Assembly: GCA_041743425.1 (NCBI GenBank)
Contig: JBGTMS010000037.1
Location: forward strand, 1 to 33,547
DNA length: 33,547 nucleotides
DNA from: JTS-RE37 sp041743425
GTDB taxonomy: Bacteria > Bacteroidota > Bacteroidia > Flavobacteriales > Flavobacteriaceae
Reading direction: 5' to 3'
The notes beneath the pieces are model-generated. The model was not told where the DNA came from and did not search any database. It was given only the letters and a program-made list of their open reading frames with translations. Made by a program: the position numbers and the translations under genes. This document shows, in pieces, positions 23,251 to 31,160 of the stretch (positions are counted from its first letter, which is position 1; every line of letters begins with the position of its first letter).

Positions 23251-24897
23251 TCAGAACTTATTATTCAGGTCGATGAAATTGCCTTTGATGACAGATGAAC
23301 TTTTCTTTTTCACAGAGCCGGTGACGCTTACAATAGACGCTACGCCTATAAACTCAATGGTGGCGTTATCTTCCAGAATGAGATCTCCATAGATCTCCAA
23401 TGTTCCTTCCACACGGAAGGTGGCGCCCTTGTCTACCGTCAGGTCCTTTTTATTTTTATTAGTGCCGACAGCCAGGAGTCCTCTCATTTCAAATAATCCA
23501 TCGTCATGAACCTTGACAGCATTGGTTGACGTCCATGATCCGCAAAGGAGCAGTGATCCGTGTACATTTATGGTGTTAAAACTTTTCGCTCCGGTATATT
23601 CCTCTACATCCCCTTTATCAACCGTTAGTTTGGAACTGCCGAGGTAAAGAGGCTTAAGCAGGCATCTGGAGAGCAAGGATGGTGCAGGTTTGTTCATTTT
23701 AATGATGTTCAACCCCTCCCTGCCGGATGCGGCGAAGATATAATCGTCTTTGGAGGCCACAAAATTGGTCGATCCGTCAAGTTGTATTATACCATAGAGG
23801 TCAGTGTCATCGGCCTCTTTCTCCGCAAGGCAGAGACCGGCGCCTCCATTGGCCATTAAAATTACATCTTCGTTAAAGGCCACAGCATTCGTATTTATAT
23901 CTGATTCCGCTACCCCTTCAGGATTGATCAGGATGGGGATATAGGAAAGCAGGCTTCCGCTTGCGTAGCTATAGATTCCGGCGCCTTTGCCGGCTTCTGC
24001 TACAACAATCCTGTCTCCCTGAAAATCAATGGTTTTCTTTGATTCAGCGCCAAAATCGGTACTTATAGGGATTTCCTTAATGGCCTTAAATCCAGAGCTG
24101 ATCACCCGTATTCCGCTGCTTGCATCCAAAAGGGCAATGTTCCCGTTGGAAATTGCCACTCCGCGGAGGTCAGCATATGGAGTTTCATTAGAGATGGTCA
24201 TGTTGCTCTTGTTATAAGCCGTAAGCGTACCTTCCTTTCCACTCGTTACATAAACGAAATTTCCATTAATAAGGACATCATTGGCATTATAGCCTTGTTG
24301 AAAGCCGTAAGTAATTCCTGAGGAGGTACTCAGCTTTCCGGCAGTACATGCTATTTTGACAACAAAAGAGTTGGAAGCAGCCGTGGCGGATAATTCCGCA
24401 TTGACGCCTCCGACGGCGTACACATAGCCGTTGTCATATTCGATTGAATTCAGATCGGCATTGAGATAGATCAACTGAGAACTGACCACAGGCTTGTGCG
24501 GATCTGTGACATTAATGACCTGGATCGCGCCAAAATAATCGATTCCCGCAGTATTATAGGAGACGTAGGCATAATTTCCATCCAGGGCAACATGGGTGGC
24601 AGTAAGCGGTCCCCTGCCCGAATAGGTGGGTGCCGCTATCTGAGCGACCAGGGTTAGAGGATAATCTCCGGCTTGTTCTTCGGCCTTTGCTGACAAGCCC
24701 TTGCGGGTAATGGTGGCTTCTTCCAGAATGCCCAGAACTCCGGACTTGTCGTAACTAACACTTCCCTGAAGTTTTAATTCTGAGTTTTCAAGCATTACAT
24801 TTTGCTGTAAATCATCCTGGTAAATGGTGGTTTCGTCGCTACAGGATAGGGTGCATCCTAAAAGGATCATGGAGCTCAGCAGGTATCTGGTATTCAT
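23251..24897 (-). CDS. Beta-propeller (LVIVD-repeat-like) lipoprotein with C-terminal beta-helix-like tail
   Basis: 548 residues. A lipoprotein signal peptide ends at LLGC (Cys15) or at LSC (Cys19, followed by SDE, which looks like the usual Bacteroidota pattern). Residues about 80-410 are repeated blades with the LVIVD-type pattern 'VxVINVTDPHKPVVSS', each a strand set of the kind GNYAYVSY, NGYVYAVGG, GNFVYVTSG, DDYIFAASG. After the propeller (about 425-548) comes a different repeat set with short hydrophobic strands (LTVDKGD, INVHGSLLLCG, FEMRGLLAV, FRVEGTLEIYGDLIL), like a right-handed beta helix. The protein is exposed on the cell surface or periplasmic; binding role unknown. No SusC/D partner is adjacent. 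Confidence 0.75.
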   Translation of the reverse strand: MNTRYLLSSMILLGCTLSCSDETTIYQDDLQQNVMLENSELKLQGSVSYDKSGVLGILEEATITRKGLSAKAEEQAGDYPLTLVAQIAAPTYSGRGPLTATHVALDGNYAYVSYNTAGIDYFGAIQVINVTDPHKPVVSSQLIYLNADLNSIEYDNGYVYAVGGVNAELSATAASNSFVVKIACTAGKLSTSSGITYGFQQGYNANDVLINGNFVYVTSGKEGTLTAYNKSNMTISNETPYADLRGVAISNGNIALLDASSGIRVISSGFKAIKEIPISTDFGAESKKTIDFQGDRIVVAEAGKGAGIYSYASGSLLSYIPILINPEGVAESDINTNAVAFNEDVILMANGGAGLCLAEKEADDTDLYGIIQLDGSTNFVASKDDYIFAASGREGLNIIKMNKPAPSLLSRCLLKPLYLGSSKLTVDKGDVEEYTGAKSFNTINVHGSLLLCGSWTSTNAVKVHDDGLFEMRGLLAVGTNKNKKDLTVDKGATFRVEGTLEIYGDLILEDNATIEFIGVASIVSVTGSVKKKSSSVIKGNFIDLNNKF

Positions 24898-25051
24898 AAG
24901 CAGGTCTGTTATTAGATTTGGGTTCTAACGTAACGTCAAAATGAGGGGTAAGGTATATTTTACGGTGGTTATTTCGATAATTTACCCTCTAAAGCCGTTT
25001 TACTATTGCCTCAAATGAAATCGCCTGTAATTAAAGGGAGGTAACAAAGCT

Positions 25052-25699
25052 TCAGATTTTTCCTAACTTCTGTAGGACGAATAATATAATTATGGGGATG
25101 GCGAGCAGCAATACCATCAGCGTTTCATCCACCAGTAACTGAGGCCTGAATAGTAAGGTACTCAGATAGCCCCCGATGGCCCCACCAAAATGTGCGGTAT
25201 GGCCTATATTACCCAGACGGCTTTTCATCCCATAGATGGAATAAATCATATATCCTATGCCGAGAATATAGGCCGGAAGAGGAATTGGAATGAACATCAG
25301 GGCGAGGCGCATCTCCGGATACAGCAGAATGGCGGAATACAGCACACCGGTAACAGCGCCGCTTGCCCCTACCGCGCTGTAGTAAGGTTCATCTTTGTGG
25401 AAAAAAAGGGCCAGCAGGCTTCCCGCGATAAGGCTTATAAAATAAATGATTAGAAATTTTCCCGGACCGAACCATTGAATGACCACATCTGCGAAAAAAT
25501 AGAGCGTAAACATATTCAGGAACAGGTGGGCAATGTCTACATGCAGAAAACCGGAGGTAATCATCCGCTCCTTTTGCCCTGACTGGATTTGCGCGATTCC
25601 GAATTTAAAGCGTTCAAAAAAGATCCTGTCACCAAAACCCTTCAGAGAAACAATCACATTGGCCGCAATGATTGCAATGGTCGCCAGATGCATATTCAT
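25052..25699 (-). CDS. Rhomboid family intramembrane serine protease
   Basis: 215 residues from the ATG at 25699; the longer frame to 25726 would run into the promoter palindrome. Six transmembrane segments are expected. Seen: GFLHVDIAHLFLNM (50-63; His58 and Asn62 of the HxxxN motif), GASGAVTG at 111-118 with the catalytic Ser113, and AHFGGAIGGYL with the catalytic His170. It cleaves membrane helices within the bilayer; substrates are not predictable. Divergent from the acyltransferase gene, sharing a symmetric promoter. Confidence 0.95.
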   Translation of the reverse strand: MNMHLATIAIIAANVIVSLKGFGDRIFFERFKFGIAQIQSGQKERMITSGFLHVDIAHLFLNMFTLYFFADVVIQWFGPGKFLIIYFISLIAGSLLALFFHKDEPYYSAVGASGAVTGVLYSAILLYPEMRLALMFIPIPLPAYILGIGYMIYSIYGMKSRLGNIGHTAHFGGAIGGYLSTLLFRPQLLVDETLMVLLLAIPIIILFVLQKLGKI

Positions 25700-25723
25700 G
25701 TAAACCTCAATTATAATTCGTGC

Positions 25724-25741
25724 CAAATATAGCTATATTTG
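25724..25741. promoter_or_regulatory. Perfectly palindromic divergent promoter
   Basis: CAAATATAGCTATATTTG is an 18-bp perfect palindrome. Each half reads TATATTTG outward: plus strand 25734-25741 towards the acyltransferase, minus strand 25731 to 25724 towards the rhomboid gene. Both are exact TAnnTTTG elements. Predicted starts are about 19 and 25 nt from the two -7 elements. Confidence 0.65.
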
Positions 25742-25759
25742 CCCATAGATTCCGTGCGC

Positions 25760-26647
25760 ATGCAACTTCTGGTTTATATTCTTGCCTACCCTTTTTTATG
25801 GCTTATTTCTATTCTTCCGCACCGGCTGTTCTACCGGTTTTCAGATCTGGTTTTTTTATTAGTTTACCATGTGGCAGGCTATCGTAAAAATGTGGTTCTC
25901 GATAACCTGAAACTGGTTTTTCCGGAGAAGTCCACTGAAGAAATCTTCCGGATCCGAAAGGCATTTTACCGCCATTTGTGTGACGTTTTCCTTGAAATGA
26001 TCAAAACCATGAACCTGCATCCGGATACCATCGGTCAGCGGTTCGTTGTAACGAATAAAGAGTTACTGCAGGAAATGGAAAAATCCGGCAGCGTTATGCT
26101 CCTCTGCGCCCACTATGCCAATTGGGAATGGGTAATAAGCATCAACAACTATCTGAGTTCCCGCGGGTATGCCGTATATCAGAAAATAAATAATATCTAT
26201 TTTGAAAGGCTCATCAACCGCATCAGAAAACGATGGAACACCATCCCCATTACGCAGAAAGAAACCATAAAAAGAGTCTTACGGAATGAAGAGGACGGCA
26301 TAAGGGCGGTTTACGGTTTGGTCAGCGACCAATCACCTCAGGTGCATGGAAAGCCATACTGGAGTCAGTTTCTGGGGGTCAGAGTACCCATCTTTAACGG
26401 CGCCGAAGTTCTGGCCAGAAGGCTGGACCTGGCGGTGGTTTATCTGAAAGTAACGAAAGTAAAGCGAGGGTATTACACAGCCACTTTTGTGCCGATTACC
26501 CAGGCGGGCGGCCAAACGCCAAAACATTGGATCACAGAGCAATTTTTAAGGCTGGCGGAGGAACAGATCCGCGGGCAACCTGAATACTACTTATGGACCC
26601 ACAGACGCTGGAAACATATGGACAATGTTCCGGACCATGTAATTTGA
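25760..26647 (+). CDS. Lysophospholipid/lipid A acyltransferase family protein (LpxL/HtrB-like)
   Basis: 295 residues from the ATG at 25760. A TTG start at 25739 is rejected because it lies inside the promoter. One N-terminal membrane helix (LLVYILAYPFLWLISIL) anchors it to the inner membrane. The catalytic H(X4)E motif is CAHYANWEW at 116-124 (His118, Glu123). SDQSP and FNGAEVLARRLDLAVVY supply the later acyl-chain/substrate motifs, and the end has EYYLWTHRRWKH, as in Kdo-lipid A acyltransferases. It would add the secondary acyl chain in lipid A. The LpxH-like protein at 17522 is the other lipid A-related gene in the window. Confidence 0.93.
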   Translation: MQLLVYILAYPFLWLISILPHRLFYRFSDLVFLLVYHVAGYRKNVVLDNLKLVFPEKSTEEIFRIRKAFYRHLCDVFLEMIKTMNLHPDTIGQRFVVTNKELLQEMEKSGSVMLLCAHYANWEWVISINNYLSSRGYAVYQKINNIYFERLINRIRKRWNTIPITQKETIKRVLRNEEDGIRAVYGLVSDQSPQVHGKPYWSQFLGVRVPIFNGAEVLARRLDLAVVYLKVTKVKRGYYTATFVPITQAGGQTPKHWITEQFLRLAEEQIRGQPEYYLWTHRRWKHMDNVPDHVI

Positions 26648-26702
26648 ACTCTCTCCTAATCAACGTAATGGGTTGGCAGGGCAATTTGAAACTCAAGTCC
26701 GG

Positions 26703-28091
26703 CTAGCTCGCGACCAACTCCCGAATCTCACTAATAAAACGATCAGCGACCCTGTCTGCCATCTCCTGACTCCCGGCTTCCGTATAAATCCGGATAATCG
26801 GTTCTGTATTGGACTTTCTTAAATGCACCCAGGAATCCGGAAAATCGATTTTTACGCCGTCCATGGTCGATATTTTTTCATCTGCATAGGTATCGGCCAT
26901 GGAACGAAGGACATCATCCACATCCAGTTCCGGGGTAAGCTCAATTTTCTTCTTACTCATAAAATAAGAGGGATAACTATTGCGAAGTTCCTGAGCCGTG
27001 CCTCCACGCTCCGTAAGCAACATCAGAAAGAGCGCGGTACCCACCAGGGCATCCCGGCCATAGTGGCTGTCGGGATAGATGATACCTCCATTGCCTTCGC
27101 CTCCGATAACTGCGTTTATCTCCTTCATTTTTTGGACGACATTGACCTCCCCTACGGCTGCCGCATGATAGGTTCGGCCGTGTTTTTCGGTAATGTCCCG
27201 CAGCGCCCTTGAGGAAGAAAGATTGGAAACCGTATCCCCTTTTGTTTTACCCAGGACATAATCCGCGCAGGCGACCAAGGTGTATTCTTCGCCGAACATT
27301 TCGCCTGTGTCGCTTATAAATGCCAGGCGGTCGACATCCGGATCCACCACAATTCCAAAGTCCGCGGCTTCCTCCACCACGCGTTGACAAATGACCCCAA
27401 GATGTTCCTTTAACGGTTCGGGATTATGCGGGAAATGTCCTGTTGGCTCGCAATACAGCTTAATTACAGTGACACCCAATGCCTCCAGTAACTTGGGAAT
27501 CGCGATACCTCCTGAAGAGTTTACTCCGTCAACTACCACTTTAAAGCCGGCCTTTCGTATCGCGGCTGCATCAACAAGTGCAAGGTTGAGTACTTCCTCA
27601 ACATGTATATCGAAATAGGCTTCGTTAGCCGTTACTGTTCCCAGGTCATCTACCTCCGCAAAGTCGAAATCTTCCTTTTCTGCCAGCTCAAGAATGACGG
27701 CCCCCTGCGCCGCATCCAGAAATTCTCCCGCCTCGTTCAGCAATTTCAGAGCGTTCCACTGTTTGGGGTTATGACTGGCGGTCAGGATGATACCGCCGTC
27801 CGCCTTTTCCAGAGGCACGGCCAGCTCTACCGTCGGGGTTGTGGACAGGCCGAGGTCAATGATATCAATTCCGAGTCCGACCAGGGTGGCAACGACCAGT
27901 TGTTGGATCATCTCCCCGGAGATCCGTGCATCGCGGCCAATGACTACCTTCAAATCCTTTTTATTTGTATACCCTTTCAACCAGGTGCCATAGGCTGCCG
28001 CAAATTTAACGGCATCAAGCGGAGTAAGGTTGTCATTGGTCCTGCCGCCTATTGTCCCGCGAATTCCGGAAATGGATTTAATTAAAGTCAT
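26703..28091 (-). CDS. glmM: Phosphoglucosamine mutase-like phosphohexomutase
   Basis: 462 residues from the ATG at 28091. The longer frame (to 28184) adds a stretch that overlaps the divergent promoter and the neighbouring gene. MTLIKSISGIRGTIGG starts the family. Active-site phosphoserine loop TASHNP at 104-109 with Ser106, metal loop DPDVDR at 250-255, sugar-binding GGEGNGGI, and the phosphate-binding loop RKSNTEPIIRIY near the end. It converts glucosamine-6-phosphate to glucosamine-1-phosphate for UDP-GlcNAc, hence peptidoglycan and lipid A. Some Bacteroidota paralogues act on other phosphosugars, so the exact substrate is probable, not certain. Confidence 0.92.
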   Translation of the reverse strand: MTLIKSISGIRGTIGGRTNDNLTPLDAVKFAAAYGTWLKGYTNKKDLKVVIGRDARISGEMIQQLVVATLVGLGIDIIDLGLSTTPTVELAVPLEKADGGIILTASHNPKQWNALKLLNEAGEFLDAAQGAVILELAEKEDFDFAEVDDLGTVTANEAYFDIHVEEVLNLALVDAAAIRKAGFKVVVDGVNSSGGIAIPKLLEALGVTVIKLYCEPTGHFPHNPEPLKEHLGVICQRVVEEAADFGIVVDPDVDRLAFISDTGEMFGEEYTLVACADYVLGKTKGDTVSNLSSSRALRDITEKHGRTYHAAAVGEVNVVQKMKEINAVIGGEGNGGIIYPDSHYGRDALVGTALFLMLLTERGGTAQELRNSYPSYFMSKKKIELTPELDVDDVLRSMADTYADEKISTMDGVKIDFPDSWVHLRKSNTEPIIRIYTEAGSQEMADRVADRFISEIRELVAS

Positions 28092-28110
28092 AGATGTTGA
28101 AAGTTTTATG

Positions 28111-28118
28111 CAAATATA
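28111..28118 (-). promoter_or_regulatory. -7 promoter element of glmM
   Basis: TATATTTG on the minus strand (28118 to 28111), an exact TAnnTTTG match 20 nt before the ATG at 28091, which supports that start. Confidence 0.55.
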
Positions 28119-28182
28119 AAGTACTGCCATGAATCCTATCCTTCGAATTGCTATTTTCGGGATTGAGATACCCGACTCCTGC

Positions 28183-28773
28183 ATGAATTATCTGGCACAT
28201 ATTTATCTTTCTTTCGGAGACCCTGAAATCACTCTTGGAAATTTTATCGCAGACAGTATCCGGGGAAACCAGTACAAGCATCTTCCTGTCAGAATACAGA
28301 AAGGCATTTTGCTTCACCGCGACATAGACACCTTTACGGATGCACACCCCGTACCGAAGCTGAGCAGCAAAAGGTTGCACAAAAGATACAGTCATTACAG
28401 CAGGGTGATTGTGGATATTTATTATGATCACTTTCTCGCGAAGAACTGGGCGGCCTATTCCCCTACCCCCATTGACATTTTTGTGGAACGATTTTATGAT
28501 CTGCTGGAAGAACATTATGCCATTTTGCCAGAGGGCGTTCAAAGGATGATGCCTTATATGATCGGGGACAATTGGCTCTGCAACTACGGTAACCTGGACG
28601 GGATTGCACGCGTCCTGAACGGGATGAACCGAAGGACTCGCAATGTGTCAAAAATGAATCATGCCATCATAGATCTCAAGGCCCATTATGACGAATTTGA
28701 GAACGAATTCAGGATTTTTTTCGAGGAACTCTGTGCGTACTCAAAAGAAAGATACGAGCTGAGGTCCAAATAG
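28183..28773 (+). CDS. Acyl carrier protein phosphodiesterase-like (AcpH/DUF479) protein
   Basis: 196 residues from the ATG at 28183. The frame is open from 28129, but MNYLAHIYLS is the family start. Motifs: GNFIADSIRG at 36-45, QKGILLHRDIDTFTDAHP, YSHYSRVIVDIYYDHFLAKNW, and D/H residues in the pattern of AcpH (HD-like metal site). E. coli AcpH removes the phosphopantetheine arm from ACP. Many Bacteroidota members have not been tested. Cytosolic. Divergent from glmM; a weak TATTTTCG element lies 24 nt upstream of the start. Confidence 0.9.
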   Translation: MNYLAHIYLSFGDPEITLGNFIADSIRGNQYKHLPVRIQKGILLHRDIDTFTDAHPVPKLSSKRLHKRYSHYSRVIVDIYYDHFLAKNWAAYSPTPIDIFVERFYDLLEEHYAILPEGVQRMMPYMIGDNWLCNYGNLDGIARVLNGMNRRTRNVSKMNHAIIDLKAHYDEFENEFRIFFEELCAYSKERYELRSK

Positions 28774-28904
28774 TGAAGAGGTGCGGAATTCAGTGCGATT
28801 CCCTTAAGTATTTGAAGTTCAAATCCCGGCAGAGCCACCGTTTATAACCCCTATTTGCCACGGCCCATTTTTGATTAATTGCTTACCTTTTACAAAAATT
28901 ATCT

Positions 28905-30590
28905 ATGTACCACCGAATTCTGATACTTGCCCTGGCATGCCTCTTCCTTCAGTGCAAAACCGGGCCCGCGGCTCCAACCGGTCTTATAGCCAAAGAGGCG
29001 ATGGTGGTCTCGGCCCGTGAGGAGGCCTCGCGTATTGGATCTGACGTTTTAAAGAAAGGTGGTAATGCCTTCGATGCCATGGTGGCCACCGAGCTCGCCT
29101 TGGCAGTGACTTATCCCTATGCCGGCAATATCGGAGGCGGTGGTTTTATGGTCTATAGAAGAAGTAATGGAGATGTAGGCGCTCTCGACTATAGGGAAAA
29201 AGCGCCGCTTTCCGCTTTTAAGGATATGTATCTGGATTCCCTGGGAGAGGTCATTCCCGGTAAAAGCCTGGAAGGCGCAACGGCGGTTGGCGTACCGGGA
29301 ACCATTGCCGGAATGTTTGAAGTCCACAAAAAATTTGGAAACCTTCCCATCGCGGAACTTTTTGAACCTGTCATCTCTCTGGCCGAAAAGGGGGTAATTG
29401 TTACTGAGAAACAAGCCAAAAGACTGTCTTCTTACCGCGAAGAATTTATAAAGATCAACGGCGACAGTGCCTTTTTCGCGGCCGAATTCAAGGCCGGAGA
29501 CACCATCCGATATACCGCCCTGGCAGCAACCCTCAGAAGGATTGCGGTAAACGGCAGGGACGAATTTTACAAAGGAGAAACGGCTCAAAAATTGGCCGGC
29601 TTCATTGAGGAAAAAGGAGGGTATATCCGTATGGAAGATCTGGAAAGTTACGAAGCGGTGTGGCGGCAACCGGTCATATTTAAATATCGGGATCTCAGAA
29701 TTATATCGATGTCACCCCCCAGCAGCGGTGGGGTAACCATGAATCAGATCTTAAAAATGATCGAACCTTATGAAATGTCCGGATTTGGACACAACTCAGA
29801 AAAGAGCATACAGGTTTTCACAGAGGCGGCAAGGCGGGCCTATGCGGACAGGAATTATTATCTGGGGGATCCTGATTTTGTGGATATTCCCCTGGATGAG
29901 CTTTTAAGTAAATCCTACCTGGAGCAGCGGATGCAGGATTTCAGTTTTGATGCCGCCACCCCATCATCCGAAATAGAGCGGGGGAAGACAAACATGGTAG
30001 AAAGTTCAGAGACCACCCACTATTCCATTATGGACGGGGAGGGCAATGCCGTTTCTGTGACCACCACCTTAAATGGTGGTTATGGTTCAAAACTTTTTTC
30101 GGAAGATTTGGGTTTTTTCTTTAACAATGTGATGGACGATTTCAGTTCAAAGGCTGGAACACCCAATATGTTTGGGCTGACAGGAGCAGAAGCGAATAGT
30201 ATCGCGCCGGGAAAACGGATGCTTAGTTCCATGAGTCCGACCATCGTGGAAAAGGAAGGCAAACTCTGGATGGTGGTAGGAACGCCCGGAGGATCTACCA
30301 TTATCAACAGTGTGGTGCAGACCATTCTCAACGTATATGAATATCATATGAGTATGCAGGAGGCCGTGGACGCTCCCCGGTTCCATCACCAGTATTTACC
30401 GGATGTGATCATCCTGGAACCTGAGGGATTTTCAGACAAGTTAAAAGCAGGGCTCAAAGAGAAAGGCTATGAGATTATGGAAGAGCCAACGCCCATTATG
30501 GGAAAGGTTGACGCTATCCGGGTTTTGCCCGATGGCAGGTTGGAGGGTGGTGCCGATAAACGGGGGGATGACTGTGCGGTGGGATATTGA
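28905..30590 (+). CDS. ggt: Gamma-glutamyltransferase
   Basis: 561 residues, full length for GGT. The N-terminus is a signal peptide ending FLQC (Cys17); Gln before Cys is unusual for a lipobox but the protein is probably lipid-anchored and exported. Large-subunit motifs: NAFDAMVATELALAVTYP and GNIGGGGFMVY. The autocatalytic cleavage site is before TTHYSI, making Thr370 the nucleophile and new N-terminus of the small subunit. SSMSPTIV and PGGSTIINSV (substrate loop) and PRFHHQ follow. It removes or transfers gamma-glutamyl groups from glutathione and similar peptides. An imperfect -7 element (TACCTTTT at 28884) lies upstream. Confidence 0.96.
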   Translation: MYHRILILALACLFLQCKTGPAAPTGLIAKEAMVVSAREEASRIGSDVLKKGGNAFDAMVATELALAVTYPYAGNIGGGGFMVYRRSNGDVGALDYREKAPLSAFKDMYLDSLGEVIPGKSLEGATAVGVPGTIAGMFEVHKKFGNLPIAELFEPVISLAEKGVIVTEKQAKRLSSYREEFIKINGDSAFFAAEFKAGDTIRYTALAATLRRIAVNGRDEFYKGETAQKLAGFIEEKGGYIRMEDLESYEAVWRQPVIFKYRDLRIISMSPPSSGGVTMNQILKMIEPYEMSGFGHNSEKSIQVFTEAARRAYADRNYYLGDPDFVDIPLDELLSKSYLEQRMQDFSFDAATPSSEIERGKTNMVESSETTHYSIMDGEGNAVSVTTTLNGGYGSKLFSEDLGFFFNNVMDDFSSKAGTPNMFGLTGAEANSIAPGKRMLSSMSPTIVEKEGKLWMVVGTPGGSTIINSVVQTILNVYEYHMSMQEAVDAPRFHHQYLPDVIILEPEGFSDKLKAGLKEKGYEIMEEPTPIMGKVDAIRVLPDGRLEGGADKRGDDCAVGY

Positions 30591-30671
30591 TGTAATTATA
30601 ATGATCAGGGAAGTTGTTAAAAGCAGCGGGAGGGGAACCTGGTTATTGAAAACAACTAATAAAGGGTAAGC

Positions 30672-31151
30672 GTGGAAAAGGAAGAATTTCGGAAGGCAAG
30701 GATTTTAAAAGCGCTGGAGGCGCGTTCAATGAACTGGCTGGAAATATTGCGGATGGTGCTTTCAGAATTTGATTGTACCAAAGGGACGATTCATTTTATG
30801 GATCAGGACACGGGACTTTTAAAATTGCAGGCCGAAGAAGGGATTCCCGCTTTTTTAATTCCCAAGTTGTCAGACATCCCGATTGGCAAGGGGATGGCAG
30901 GGATTGCAGCGGAAAGAAGGGAAGCTGTGGAACTCTGCAATCTTCAGATCGATACTTCCGGGGTAGCGCGGCCCGCGGCTAAAGAAACAGAAGTAGCCGG
31001 CTCAATAGCCGTGCCCATGCTGGCCAACGGAAAAGTTATTGGGGTCTTTGGCATCGCGAAGCCGCTCCCCTACACCTTTACAAAAACCGAAACCACAGCG
31101 CTGCTTGAATTGGGAACGGCAATGGCAGTCGCCTATAGAAAACAGTTATAA
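30672..31151 (+). CDS. GAF domain-containing protein
   Basis: 159 residues, one GAF domain and little else. The GTG start at 30672 is preceded by AAAGGG at 30661-30666, a reasonable ribosome binding site; an ATG at 30729 is the alternative. Motifs: TIHFMDQDTGLLKLQAEEGIP (opening strands), IPIGKGMAGIAAERREAVELCNLQ (helix and GKGxxG turn) and GSIAVPMLANGKVIGVFGI (closing strands). GAF domains bind small ligands or redox groups; without an output domain this one may act through a partner. It follows ggt after 81 nt with no clear terminator between, so co-transcription is possible. Confidence 0.88.
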   Translation: MEKEEFRKARILKALEARSMNWLEILRMVLSEFDCTKGTIHFMDQDTGLLKLQAEEGIPAFLIPKLSDIPIGKGMAGIAAERREAVELCNLQIDTSGVARPAAKETEVAGSIAVPMLANGKVIGVFGIAKPLPYTFTKTETTALLELGTAMAVAYRKQL

Positions 31152-31160
31152 ACTAGACAT

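Noticed and set aside
25739..25759. TTG start giving seven extra residues on the acyltransferase
   Set aside because: It overlaps the TATATTTG element, so it would lie upstream of the transcription start. The ATG at 25760 fits the family.
28092..28184. N-terminal extension of glmM
   Set aside because: It would cover the glmM -7 element and the divergent gene's leader, and is not part of the phosphohexomutase family.
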